Below, piece after piece: positions 45,990 to 57,822 of a DNA stretch of 64,000 nt. The notes under the pieces were generated by a model. It saw only the letters and a program-made list of their open reading frames with translations. It was not told the origin of the DNA and ran no database searches. Position 1 is the stretch's first letter; every line of letters starts with the position of its first letter. Origin of the DNA: Kingdonia uniflora (Eukaryota; Streptophyta; Magnoliopsida; Ranunculales; Circaeasteraceae); contig JACGCM010002299.1 of the NCBI GenBank assembly GCA_014058105.1, positions 1,056,001-1,120,000 of the forward strand. The letters are read 5' to 3'. The translations under genes were made by a program, and so were the position numbers.

Positions 45990-46060
45990 GTGTAGTGGGG
46001 ACCACGTACACACGTGAAATAGTATATTAATTTAACACGTGTCAATGAGTAGAGAGACCA
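45990..46060. promoter_or_regulatory. Cluster of ACGT/G-box motifs
   Basis: CCACGTAC, CACGTG (46011-46016) and ACACGTGT (46035-46042) lie within 45 bp, the arrangement seen in light- or abscisic-acid-regulated plant promoters. No gene begins here; a LINE follows directly. Confidence 0.35.
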
Positions 46061-46264
46061 CCAACTTGGTGTGTCCTTGGCTGATACGGACGGCTGGCAA
46101 TCTCCGGTATTTGAAATATCGTTTGTCGGATTCAAATCCGCCAACTTTGGTAAATTAAAATAAAAATTAAAATGAGGCCATTTATGGTGCCCTATTGCGA
46201 GACCTACAACGATATTTAGGCTTCATTTGAGGATTGTGTGTGTGTGTTCTTTTATTTTTATTTT

Positions 46265-46684
46265 TTAAGCAAAGAGAAAACGATATATACGTTCAATATT
46301 ACATCTACGGTCGGCCAAACAATGCGCCTCAAAATTACATCTACGGTCAATATCTTCAAAACGGAAATCAACAAAACAATCTGAAAGAGCACACAGATCT
46401 GGAGCCAGGGTGATGGCTCCCCAAGAGAGGTCATCTGAACGGTCTCGAAAGGCTCTGACCAATCTCTGGCAGTCTGACAGTAAGAGAACTCGAGCGAAGC
46501 TACACCTCTGAGCGGCCTCCAGCCCTCGGATCACAGCAAGCGCTTCTGCCTCTTCCGGATCTGCTGCTCGAGCTGGACCATAACCTGCACAAACCACCGA
46601 AGTAAGATGGTTTTTAATAGTAAAACCCGTTCCTCCCAGGTTGCCTGAGGCTTTCCAAGAGGTGTCCACTTGGATGATGTGCCA
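46265..46684 (-). pseudogene. LINE RNase H domain
   Basis: Open frame with RVT_3-type RNase H residues: Asp in VDTSWKASG, Glu in EEAEALAVIRGLEAA, Asp in LLLSDCQRLV, and the terminal NFEAHCLADR motif. It ends at TAA 46265-46267. It continues the decayed LINE and has no independent role. Confidence 0.8.
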
Positions 46685-47707
46685 ACCCTCCTAGATTTGG
46701 GAGGTGCCTAGCGGGGGAGGGAGACAGAAGCATGGGAAAGATTGTAGCAAAGGTGTTGGGCCCGCCTCAGAATATCCTTTGTAGTGTGATTCAGTTGTTC
46801 AAACACGAGTTGGTTCCTGCTCAACCATATGACATACATAATAGTACTAAAACTGCTGCAAAAGGAAGAAATGTTAGAAAAGTTGCGAGAAAGCAGAAAA
46901 CAACGGTGAAAACAATCAAGGATCGAATCCAAATAGGTCGTGGTGTAGAAATCAATTTTGAGGTCAAATTCATACCAGATGTCCCGGATCTTTGGACAGA
47001 AGAGAAGCGCGTGCGCGGTTGTCTCCGTTTCAGTACCACACCTAGGGCAGTTGTTGTCCCAGCCCTCGCTGCCATGCCAAAGGTTGTATTTTGTTGGGAT
47101 GCCGTTCTAAACTGCCTTCCAGAGGAAGAGTTGAATACGGAAAGGCACCTGCAACTTCCAAATATTATTACAAAAGAGACCATAAGGAATCAGAGAGAGG
47201 AGGTTTAGGGTGAGGTCGAGGGCGGATTGAGTGGAATGGTTGTGAACGGAATTCAACGTGAGGATGCCATTTTTAGCCTGGGTCCACCTGAGAGTGTCTT
47301 TTGCTGGGTGCTTGCTGAGGGGGATAGAGAGAATAAGGTAGGCTATGTCAGGGTGGAATAAGGAGAGGTTAAGGTGAGTTTTCCAAGTCTGACTCTCGGG
47401 CCAGATAAGGTCCGCCACTTTGGTGACTACGCGGGAAGAGGGAGGGGGCCTCGCAGGACGGGCGAATCGGATGCCTGGGATCCAGGGTTCTAACCAGAAA
47501 TCGACACTCTCTCCGTTTCCAATATGTCAGCAGAGCTCCGACCAGATATTATTCCTGGCTTGGATGATGCCTTCCAAATCCAAGAGTCGCTGGGTTGGAT
47601 GGTGGTGAGCATCGGGGGGACGTGTGGTGTGTATTTGGCTTTCATGTTGTGAGCCCAAAGTTTGTCCGACTCTTTAATAAGCCTCCAAAAGAGCTTAGCC
47701 AACAGGG

Positions 47708-47850
47708 ATTCTTCTGGGGTGTTAACAAAGATGGAAATTCCAAAAGAGGTACGAATGCCAAGCCCACCAGCCGTTCTGGATTTGCAAATGGATTTTCACT
47801 TGACCAGGTGGCTTTTGGAATTACCATCTTTGTTAACACCCCAGAAGAAT
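47708..47850. repeat. 39-bp inverted repeat inside the LINE
   Basis: 47708-47746 and 47812-47850 are reverse complements at 38 of 39 positions, separated by 65 bp. On the minus strand one arm codes FFWGVNKDGNSK and the other the odd phrase SIFVNTPEES. Confidence 0.95.
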
Positions 47851-48395
47851 CTAGCATGCAGGGTGTCGAGCTGGTGACAAATTTTCGTAGGAAAAGGAAA
47901 GACGGACACGAGGAAGGTAAGAATTGCTGAGTTAACAGCTTTTATGAGGGTGAGCCGACCGGCTTGGGATAAGAATTTTGCTTTACAGCCTTCAATCCGG
48001 GTGGAGACGCGTGAGATGATATCTTGGAACTTGAGACACTTAGTTCTGTTAAAGTTCAGAGGGGCTCCCAGATATTTCTCTCCGGATTTGTTCTGCTTAA
48101 TGTGGAGGAGCCTTTGAATAAGCTTGTGATATCGGTGGTGGTTGTTCTTTCTAAAGAAGATGCAGGATTTATCAAAGTTGATCTTTTGCCCTGAAACCTG
48201 GGTGTAAGTGTCCAGGGATTCCTTAATGGCGCCGGCTTCATCAAGGTTTGCTTTGCAGAAGACGAAACTGTCATCGGCGAAAAGAAGGTGGGAGACAGGG
48301 GTGCTAGCTCTGGCCGTTTTGATCCCATGAATCTCTCCCTTCTCCTTTTTATGGGTGAGGATACAGGGCAGGACCTCCGAACAAATTTAGCTTGT

Positions 48396-49149
48396 TACTG
48401 ATTTCTTTTTTTTCTTCTTCACATTTTACCTCATATTATCTTTTAAAGTCTCCTAGAGTTTTAGACCATGGTGGAAGAAGATAATAAGAAACGAATCCCT
48501 TCTCAATTGTAGCATCTTACATGTTATGCTAGGCTTCACCCACTTGATCAGCCATTAAATTGTTTGCCATTGAGCTGTCCACAGATCGTACATTTTGGTA
48601 ATGTGTTCTTTCTGACTATGTCGATCAGATGCGTGTTCACCTTAACCTTGTCGGTTAGGTACACGCTTGCCCTATATGGATTTACACCAACAGTTCCTTA
48701 CTCATTTGGTTTTCATCCTCAAAAGGCAAGGTTAAGCATTGTTTTCCAAGGCTCAACCTTGCTTTGCTTTCTTAGGTAGCAATCGGGCGCCTAAGTGTTG
48801 GGCGTCTGCTTAGTTTATTTAAAGATAACAAAAATAAAAATATTAAATCGCCCAAAACTTAGGATCACTCACCAAATATTCAATTGAGCACCCAAAACTT
48901 TGTTCTCACAACGCCTCGTTTCGAATCACGCACAAAAGCTTTAAAACTTGAATCCCCCAAACTCTCAAAATCTAAAATTGGAATCAGGTTTTCAAAATTC
49001 TAGATTGATTCAACTTGAGGGTTAATTCTCGTTGAATTTCATCTTCTCTCAAAATATCTCAAGCCCTAAAATTAGTTTTGGAAGAGATGAAGTTCAAAAT
49101 AAATAAATAAAAGCCTTTTATAAGAAAGATGAAAATTCCGTACTTTTTT
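48396..49149. other. Intergenic, repeat-like
   Basis: It contains AATCGGGCGCCTAA near 48781, shared with 13083, but no bounded element or gene. Confidence 0.4.
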
Positions 49150-49281
49150 CGAACAAAGCAAAAGTTTATTCGAACTGAGAGGGTTCTGACTGTTATGTTC
49201 GAACATAACAAAAGTACTCTATTCGAACAGAGATGGTTATGCTATGTCTATTCTAACTAAACAAAAGTCTGTTCGAACGGA
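49150..49281. repeat. Tandem repeat, about 51-bp unit, 2.6 copies
   Basis: Units begin near 49150, 49200 and 49253, each with CGAAC/CTAAC, then AACAAAAGT, then TTCGAAC. They are diverged. The TTCGAAC motif also recurs in the solo LTR at 10538-10620. Confidence 0.6.
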
Positions 49282-50108
49282 AACCTATTTTTATATAATA
49301 AAAATTACATTTCTTTTATGCATTTTGTAAAATACTAGTAGTCTAGAGTATTTGAGCGAAAAGATATAAAACCAACATATTCGTTCGGTGTCAGTCAAAC
49401 TGTAGTCGTTCTACTTGCACTATCTAACGATGAATAACCATGAGATAGTGTTGACACTTAATACGAAATGAAACCAATACAAAATATGGTTGTTTCAATG
49501 GGAACACCCCAACTAATCCAATTGTGTTGGGTCTCTTTAATAACTTTCAAATTTTCACTCTTAAAATACCCAAAGTTTTCATGGCGTCAACGATTCATTA
49601 TTTCACCTTGGTTTTCAATCTCTCATTCAAACAATCAGTTATTTTAACATATAAATCTCATTGAGCCATTGTTTTTGGGGATGTGATCCTTATTTGTTGT
49701 GGTGAGTTTGATATCTCGGTTTGTTGGATGAAGTTCAATTATTTTGGATATCTATTGCGATTTGGTGAAATGTATATTGAGTGCATTTAATTTAGAAATT
49801 GTATTCTTAATGAGATTGCGAAATGTTGTGATTTTGAGGGTTTGGATTTTAGTGTAACAATATATTATTTGTATATTTAGTCATCTGCAGTTTGGTTCTT
49901 ACAATCCCACGAATTTTCACGGTTTTATTACTAAATCTATTTAAGTTTATTTCTATTTCTTTGTGATTTTATTAAATTTCTGATCACATCTTTCACATAT
50001 TGAAAATTTGAATTTAGCCTCCGACTGGTATCTCACAAACATTTGTGATCAGGGCTATTTATGGTGATTCAAAATTTGATGACCATTGGATTAGCGTAGC
50101 TTTTATCT

Positions 50109-50292
50109 CGTTACTAACTCTAATAGTTATACCACATTTGTCGTTGTGACTATGTTAATATTAAGTTTTTGGGTTTTTTCAACCTCCCCCCTCTCTTTGT
50201 CGTTACTAAATCTAATAGTTATACCACATTTGTCGTTGTGACTATGTTAATATTTAGTTTTTTTGGGTTTTTCAACTTCTCCCCTCTCTTTG
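50109..50292. repeat. Tandem duplication, 92-bp unit, 2 copies
   Basis: 50109-50200 and 50201-50292 are nearly identical (CGTTACTAA.TCTAATAG to CTCTCTTTG). Confidence 0.9.
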
Positions 50293-50610
50293 TAAATTCA
50301 TGGTTGAGGATCTCTTAGGATGAGCCACTCCTCGCCTTATTCCCTCCTTTCAATAAATTGCCTTCGTTGTAAAAAATAAAATAAAAATATTGCAAGACTA
50401 TTTATAATCTACCAACGTTTTTGGTAATATTGATTTACCAAGTAGACTGGAGCTTTAATGTTTTCTTGTAGCGCTTTGGGCGTGGGTTTGGCACTGGACC
50501 GATGACGTTAGTACCCACTGCTTAGCGGTATATTAGTGTATGTCAACGATGGATGGATGGACGTGGGCTGTCTACTGTTCATTTAATGTGGGTAGACGTT
50601 CAAGTCCCTA

Positions 50611-50940
50611 AGAGCATCTCCCGCAGTTAGGTGTGAGTTGGGTTGTCTAGCCCACCATGTCAGGCCCAAAAAAACCCAACCCACGCTCAAGCCTCCCAGC
50701 AGTTGCTGATGACGTGATGGGGCTTTATTTAATGAAAATAATTGTTTAGTCTGCGACAGACTACTTTACTCTGCACAATTATTTATCTCCTCTCACACCA
50801 ATAAATAAATATTTAATCTGTGCGGTGCTTTAAACTCCTCACGTTCATTTTTTTGAGTGTGAGCTACCCACACCAGGTTAAATTCTGACAATGCAAGGTA
50901 AGCAACTCAAACTCATTTTCACAACTGCTGGAGATGCTCT
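50611..50940. mobile_element. MITE (Tourist/Harbinger-like ends), 330 bp
   Basis: AGAGCATCTCCCGCAGTT at 50611 and its reverse complement ending at 50940 match at 17 of 18 bases. This GAGCATCTCC terminus is very common in plant MITEs. Flanks TAA and TGA do not settle the duplication. It ends 123 bp before the metaxin start codon. Confidence 0.75.
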
Positions 50941-51062
50941 GAGAGAAAGTAATCTAGAAAGACCGAACTCAAATTGTTTTTCCGACAATTTCGTCACTTA
51001 CATTAGGGCATCATCTTCTGTAGTTGAATTCATCATCATCTTCTTCTTCTGTAGTTGAAGAG

Positions 51063-54000
51063 ATGGAGAAGGAGGAGGAGGAGGTGAAAGAAGGGTTTGT
51101 TCTTGTAGCAAGAAAAGGGTGTTTTGGTCTTCCAACAGCTTGTCCTTCGTGTTTGCCTGTGTATCTCTATCTTCGATTTGCAAATGTTGATTTTGATTTG
51201 CGTTTCAATCTAGTTCATCCTGATTCTGGTAATTTCAATCACACCCATTACTTCCTTTTACAATTATTTGCGTAATTTGATCCTAAAATTAGCTCTTGTG
51301 TGTGTTTTTTTATTGGGAGAAAGATGAGCTTTATAGTGAAACAATGAGAAACATTAAAACTCCATTAACATTTGAAACAATATAATTGTGAAACACCCAT
51401 TACTTGTTACTCAAGAAATCAAAGGTACCCAAGTTTTAGTTTTGCCAAAAACTAGCCTAATGCAACCATAAACATGCCCCTATCAAAACCACGGCGATAC
51501 CCGTGATCCATGAAATTGTTAATGTCCCCATCCTTGACAAACTGTATCCCTTTTTTGCCTAGCCCTCAAAAAGCTTCAAACCTAAGTGGCACATTTAAAG
51601 TGCTTAGAGGAAGTCTCCAATGTGAGATACTGGCATGTACTCTCCTTTATGCATAAGTTTGATACTTGTATACTAGTATTAAAACCCGAGCAAGGTTTGA
51701 AGAGTAGAGAAGGGTTGCTCCCATGAAAACCATTATGATGTTAGTATCAGTATACCAGAAGTGAAATGCTGTCAAGTTACTTTGAACTGACTGACAAGTG
51801 TCCCTAGCAATTCTCGTAGACAATATTCTACCAAGTGTCTTTGCAGTAATGATATATAGAAACAGGACATGGGGTCAGCAAGTCTTGTACATGTTTCAAA
51901 TAATCCAGGAATTTTATATTAATATCGCAAATCAGATATTTTTCTTGTGCTGTTATCGGAGTAGATGCACTAATTTACAATTAAGACCTCGTTGAAAATT
52001 CCGTTCCCCTTTAAAAAAAGCTCTCTAGTCGCTAAGAATTACTTTCGAGGGCCTTACGTAGAATAGAAGCCAATGCTTTTCACAGGAATTTATCCATACT
52101 CACAATCGTACCGATGAGTTCAAGGCCCTGAGATATTGATAGCTCACTGTAATTTTGATACTAGGCTGAAAAAAGTGTGTCTACCTCGTAATCAAAAAGC
52201 TACTCCAACAAGAACATATTCACTACTTCCATGATATCACTTTATTAAGGAGCTAACAAGTCGTCATCTCTGGTGAACCCACATGAACGAGGAGACCCAC
52301 CCCCTTCCATCTCTCTAATTATGTCCCGTGTCTCCTTCCTCGTGCAAAAGCCTTCGCAGCCATAGCCTTTCTCTGGGAATGTTCTCAAAGAATGATTTGT
52401 CCAAAGTAGCTTGTGTAGTCTCCTGTAAATGGTTTAATAATACTTCAGGTTTTCACTGTTCATTGAAATTTCAATTCCAATTCTTCCTCCCTTTTTCTTT
52501 AACTATCCTCTGGGTTGAATTTGTTCATTCCTCTTATACTTTTGTCCTCAGTATCGCAAGTCTTAGCGTACAAATGTCTTGATGATTGGTTATTCACTTA
52601 ACTTCAATCACTGTGTCACCCTAGGACTATTTTATATTTAGCTTCAAGCATTGAAGTACTGTGATGTTTTATGGTGTTATTTATCCTTTATATAGAGTTT
52701 GAGAAGCTGTTCTTGCATATAATTCATTTCAGGATAACATCTAATGTTGTGTTTATTTTTGTTAGATCAAATACCTTATGTGGAGAATGGAGATTATGTG
52801 GCCTACAACAATGAGAAGGGTGGGGTTATTGAAAGTTTAAAAGAGGATGGTATTGTTGATTTAGATTCTGGTCTCCCAAGTCACACTATCCCTGATTGGT
52901 TGTCGATGAAAGCAATGATTAGTACATGGCTTTCAGATGCAGTCATGTACGAACTATGGGTAGGATCTGATGGAAGTGCTGCACGTAAGATATATTTCTC
53001 TGATCTTCCTTGGCCAATTGGAAAAATTCTCCATCTAAAGCAAACTTATACAGTGAGGCAGATGTTAAGCATAACAACAGCCAATGCTGAACGGAGAGAA
53101 GAGGAGGTGACATTCTTCCCTTGCATTCTCTGCACTAAGTACTGTACTTGCACAATATATAAATGTATGGGGTACATTGGGGCACAAAATGATTGACAGA
53201 ATAATCTCTTGCAAAAAATTATTTGGGATCACCTATTGGACAATGAACAGTGAGGACAAATTCATCAACATGGAGACCACCATGCGGCTTATTAAATATT
53301 CCTTAAACGGGTTTGTTTCTTAAGATGTAGGTTAAAAAATTCTTGGCGATTCTGTAGATCCTCTATTTTATTAACAACCATATATGATATACCCCATCGA
53401 CAGAAGGTGTGCAAAAGCATACTTTGTAATTTTGCTGGAAGATAAATAATATAAGACGTGAGTTGTTTAATTATTCTGACTTGTTTCCAATCCTCCGACG
53501 GTTTTTGGAATAACTTCTTGAATAATGTTTTTCCTGTAGACTGTAGTTGTAAATGCTTGTTCATTCCTTTATTTTTATTTTCTGGGGCCTTGTCAGTTGA
53601 ATTTGTTTAAAGATAATGCAACTAAGGGTCTTGGATACAAGGCCTAATGTAAATATGAAACTCTATCCATTTGGCAGATTTATAGGAAGGCTACCATTGC
53701 CTATGAAGCAGTATCCACGCGTTTAGGAGAGCAAAATTTTTTATTCGAAAACAGGTGAATATCTAGATTTTTATCTGTTAGTGACTTTAGTTGCATATAT
53801 TATTTGATAGTAGGCTCAAAAATTCCATTTTTCTTTGAACAGGCCGACAAGTTTGGATGCAGTATTTCTTGGACATTCTCTTTTTGCTCTTCAAGTTTTA
53901 CCTGTGAGTTATATTTTGTATAATTTCGTAACTATATCCTGGATGTGATTGATAAGTTATCTCCTATTGTTGGTTTTATTCTATTGCAGTTGCTTATATG

Positions 54001-54561
54001 TTATATAATCCACCGACTTTTATCCCATCTTCATTTATTATGATTTATCTATTAACAGGATGCATCAGTTTTGCAAAGCAAGCTCATGGAGCATAACAAT
54101 CTTGTAAGGTACTGTGAAAAACATAAGATTGAGGTCCTAGAAGCGGGTTCTTCGTCTTCATCCGTCCCCAGCTCTTCTTTTAACCCTTCGTCGCCATCAA
54201 TGCCGAAAAGAGGAACTCCTTCTAGTTGGAGTAAGTTATAGATAACTCAGTCAATAATATATAACAGAAAAAAAAAATGCGTATTGAGTTTCTCTAGTTA
54301 TGTCAAGCTTATTGTTGGGCATCATAAATAGTTCTTTTGCTTTCATCTTTTTTTACATTATTTTTGGCAATCCTTGTTCTGTTAGGTACAAAGTCCAAAA
54401 ATAAACCCAAGAAGGAGAAGACGGAGGAAGAAAAGACCTTCAGAAAGAGATCCAAATATTTCCTTGCCACCCAGTTGGTTGCTGTTGTCCTCTTTCTGTC
54501 TCTCCTTACTGGTGGTACTGATGATGAAGACGCAGAGGGGAACGATGATGTGTTCAGTTAA
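51063..54561 (+). CDS. MTX1: Metaxin (mitochondrial outer-membrane import protein), 6 exons
   Basis: Plant metaxin, a tail-anchored mitochondrial outer-membrane protein working with the SAM complex in import and assembly of beta-barrel proteins. Exons: 51063-51228, 52766-53106, 53678-53754, 53843-53903, 54059-54230, 54386-54561; in frame, 330 aa. The N-terminal Tom37/metaxin GST-like domain has LPTACPSCLPVYLYLRFA and YVAYNNEKGGVIESLKEDGIVDLDS. The GST-C-like part has STRLGEQNFLFENRPTSLDAVFLGHSLFALQVLP. A Lys/Glu-rich segment is followed by the transmembrane anchor YFLATQLVAVVLFLSLLTGG, then an acidic tail. I start at 51063 (MEKEEEE); the in-frame upstream codons have no ATG. Intron 1 is 1.5 kb with nothing recognised inside. 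Confidence 0.93.
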
Positions 54562-55184
54562 TAGAATCAAATTGCTGGAGTCACCACCTTGTGAGGATCA
54601 TTTAACTGAGGTTTCCTTTTAAATGTACCTTTTTTTTTTTTTGGTGTTTTCATGCGAGAAATTTTGTTACCGTAGGTCGCTGACAAGTTGGAAATCTGAC
54701 AAAAAAATTTAATGGAAACTATTGATTCTGCGGATCATATAATGAGTTTCTTGGAGTATTAATTTGCCTGAATACATAATCCACAAAAACACTACAATAA
54801 AATAAATCTAGAATTTTCTGTACTTTTTGTGAAATTTATCAGTGGGACTTGACATCAAGGATTTACTTTGGTGTCCACGGTACAGGCAGACAGGTGTAAA
54901 CTATGGGTCAGTCGAGTACGCAGGCTCCCTCTTATACTACATCCACGAACAATCCTTCGTAATCATGGCAGTAGCGATTCTTGCAATTGGCACAGGAAAT
55001 CTTGGGCCTGTCAAGGCGTGACTTCATTCCTTGTAGATTTAAGTGGGGCTATTGGAAGAGTAATCTCGTTCATAGTTAATTACAATCGCAAAAAAGCAAA
55101 CTCTAATTGGGGTAAAATTCAATCATAGATTACTTTTAATTTAGTTCAATTTACACTCTAAGACAGTCTAAAAGTAAATAAAAG
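54562..55184. other. Convergent 3' flanks of metaxin and DUF630/632 genes
   Basis: Two 3' UTRs on opposite strands meet here. No additional gene seen. Confidence 0.5.
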
Positions 55185-57822
55185 TTACAGTCCAACCCTC
55201 TCCAAACCATGCATCCTAGTAGAGTTTTCCCACTGTTTAACAAGATCATTGTACCCCTCCGCGGAGCTAATAGAGAACTCCGTTAGAGAGCTAATGGCTA
55301 CAGACATCCCAGCGCATAAAACCTTGACGGCAACTTCTGCAGTTTTCTCCACTGTCATAACATCTTCTACATCTCCCCCTACTTCCACCACCTCCATATT
55401 CTTGCCTGAATCTGGTGAAAATCCCACGTTAAACCTTTTTGATCCTGCAGAGAGTCTGCGGGAATCTTCCTTCATTTGCTGAGTGTACAATGACCCCATT
55501 CCTGACGCGAAGAAATCAAGTCCATCAATCACAGGTACCTCGCCAATGGCATCAAAAAATCTTGACCATTGGATACATATTCCAAATATTGGTGGGGCGC
55601 CGCAGGAATTTCTACGAGGAGAGAATGGTAGCTTTGATGTATCGGAGTCGCATTGTATGCACCTTAGAAGCCACCCAGATAACGCATGCACGTAGGATCG
55701 CTGAGCAGTGATCCATGTCTCAAAACAGGCTCGCCAGTTACGGAGTTCTGACTCGAGGTGTGCAGCTGACTCCGCTAGTCGGAGGGGGTCAGTTGGAAAT
55801 ATGTCTGAGTTTCTTCGACGAGAGAGTTTCGAAGGTGTTCCCGCTAGTAAGAGCTTAGCTTCGTCTATAGTGCACTTTTGGAATCGGTGACACTCTGCCA
55901 TCACCTTCCACATCCTCGCTAACCTGTTAAGTATTGTACAAAAGTAAATAAACTGATTGATCGACGATTACTTAAATTAGCGTCACATTTCTACAAAGCT
56001 CTAATGACATAACATACATACCCTTGAATTAATTCTAAAAGTTGCGGCTGCAACTCTTCATCCCGTAGAGTTTCGATTCTTTTCGAAACTGCTTCGACTG
56101 AGTGTATCGAAACCTTGATTTGGGTATGAAGATCTCTTATTGCCACTCTGGTTTTATCAATCACAGTAGGGTCATCCCCTTTTACGTCATGGTTCCTAAG
56201 TTGCGCACATTTCTTCTCGTACGCAATCCTTATACGTTCCCCGGACTATTGAGAAAACAAACACAGACAACAATTATTAAAACACAAACATGTTTTTTTT
56301 TTTTGAACGGTAAAACACAAACATGTTATGATTTCTCGTCTTTCAAATCACTAAGTATGCGTTGTAGAGCTAATTAAGAGTGAGTAGAAGTACCTTGACT
56401 TCGACATATAGTTTCTTCTCCCATGCATATAATCTATCTAATGTTGATTGGTGACTCCCGGAGAACATACACGACTCCTCCGAAAATTCACTACTAGTGT
56501 CACAAATCTCATCCCGGGAACTCGAAGTAGTCTGGAAGAATCTTGAGGAGGTCGAACGTGATGAGGTGGAACGAAACAAGGCAATCGGATTCAACCTCTT
56601 TGAAGCTGTAACAGTAGGAGTATGTTTCAAATGATAACGTATAAAAAGCTAGAAAATATGTTTTGAGCAAATTTATAGGGTTTCGAAGATGAAAATGTGA
56701 GATTAAAATACCTGAAAATTCATTAGAGGATGAAAAATACTGAGCTCTACTAGCCTCCAACATTGCGGATATCTCATTAGCTGAATCACAAATTAGTGTG
56801 AACTGAGTCTCGATATCCTTGATGACCTCTGCCATACTTGTTGGTCTTCGATTTACATAAACCGTAAAACCAGGTGCTGCTTCTTCCTTTTTTTCTCTAT
56901 CTCCCACTGATGTTTCTTGTTTATTCACCTCGACTTCTACGGAACTTTGTGGTTTTACTATTTCCACGCTTTCCCTGTCATTGCATTTATGTTCTTCTAA
57001 TTCGTTCTCGGTATCAGTTTCTACGTCAGATTCAACGGTAACTTCTTCATGATCAAAGTTTACGTCAATTTTGGATCTTTCTTCAGCAATTTCTGCTTTA
57101 TTTTCTTCTTTTTCTTCTTCTTCTTCTTCTATATGAGAAATTTCATCTTCCTCTAAATCGGGAATACCCTCTTCTTCGCGGACCTGTCTTAATCCTATGA
57201 TATCATCATTATCTATGATTGTCTCATCGAGACTGCTCCTTGTGGGATAGCCATAACTATCTAAAGATGTAAACGGGTTCCAAAAGAAGTCCCACTGGGA
57301 ATTCTTAGGAGGTGAAGAGGGAGGCAAACTAGGTCCGTTATTAGGCGATGATGAAGGATAGAATGAAGAGCTCATGGAGAAAAACCCGTCTATCCCGTAA
57401 TGGTGCATAGGAGAATAAGATTCAATCCTTACCGTTTCTGGTGATTGCGGGGGTCTCTCCTCAACAGATATAGCAGGATTCCCACCTGATCTCAAGTAGT
57501 TCACTTTGAAATTAGAGTTAGCATCGGTGCGAAATGGTATTTCAGAGAAGATTTTCGATGGGATTGATGAGATAACCGGGTTGATTTTCTTCACAGGTGT
57601 AAAGGGTGGGATTGTGAAAGAATTCAACAAAAACTCGCGTGGTTCATCTCCCTCAACATAATTGCGGAGAGCAGCAGAAACTCGTTTTAGAGATTGTATG
57701 TAGGCCAAATGTCCCGAAGCAAATCGCAGTCTCTGCTCAACTGCCTGTTTGATGAATGCCTTTCTGTCTTTACAAAGCTGAACAGCCTCCTCATCATCAA
57801 GCTTCGAAGAAGAACATCCCAT
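55185..57822 (-). CDS. DUF630/DUF632 protein (NRG2/REL2-like family), 4 exons
   Basis: Plant-specific family whose studied members act in nitrate signalling (NRG2), leaf rolling and root growth; the biochemical role is unclear. Exons: 56712-57822, 56394-56605, 56022-56245, 55185-55923; in frame, 761 aa. MGCSSSK at the start is an N-myristoylation signal with a palmitoylatable Cys3, implying membrane attachment. DUF630 covers about residues 1-60 (LDDEEAVQLCKDRKAFIKQAVEQR..LAYIQSLKRV). A proline/serine-rich and strongly acidic linker follows. DUF632 begins near RRPTSMAEVIKDIETQF and runs through ELIQGLARMWKVMAECH into the last exon. A non-coding first exon near 59177-59230 (GT donor at about 59174) and a 1.3-kb 5' UTR intron are likely. 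Confidence 0.9.

Larger units (their letters stand above)
46230..48395 (-). mobile_element. 5'-truncated L1-type LINE, decayed
   Basis: Reading on the minus strand from 48395: the reverse transcriptase fragment HLLFADDSFVFCKANLDEAG (about 48240-48300), KINFDKSCIFFRKN, GEKYLGAPLNFNRTK, GRLTLIKAVNSAIL, FFWGVNKDGNSK, LLAKLFWRLIKESD, a zf-RVT-like zone (about 46900-47420), then an RNase H domain. The 3' end has an A-rich tail (plus TTATTTTTATTTTTT at 46253-46267). Several frameshifts and stops; the endonuclease and first half of the reverse transcriptase are missing. No target-site duplication identified. Confidence 0.85.

Noticed and set aside
46732..47930. Long plus-strand frames
   Set aside because: Antisense shadows of the LINE, whose conserved motifs are on the minus strand.
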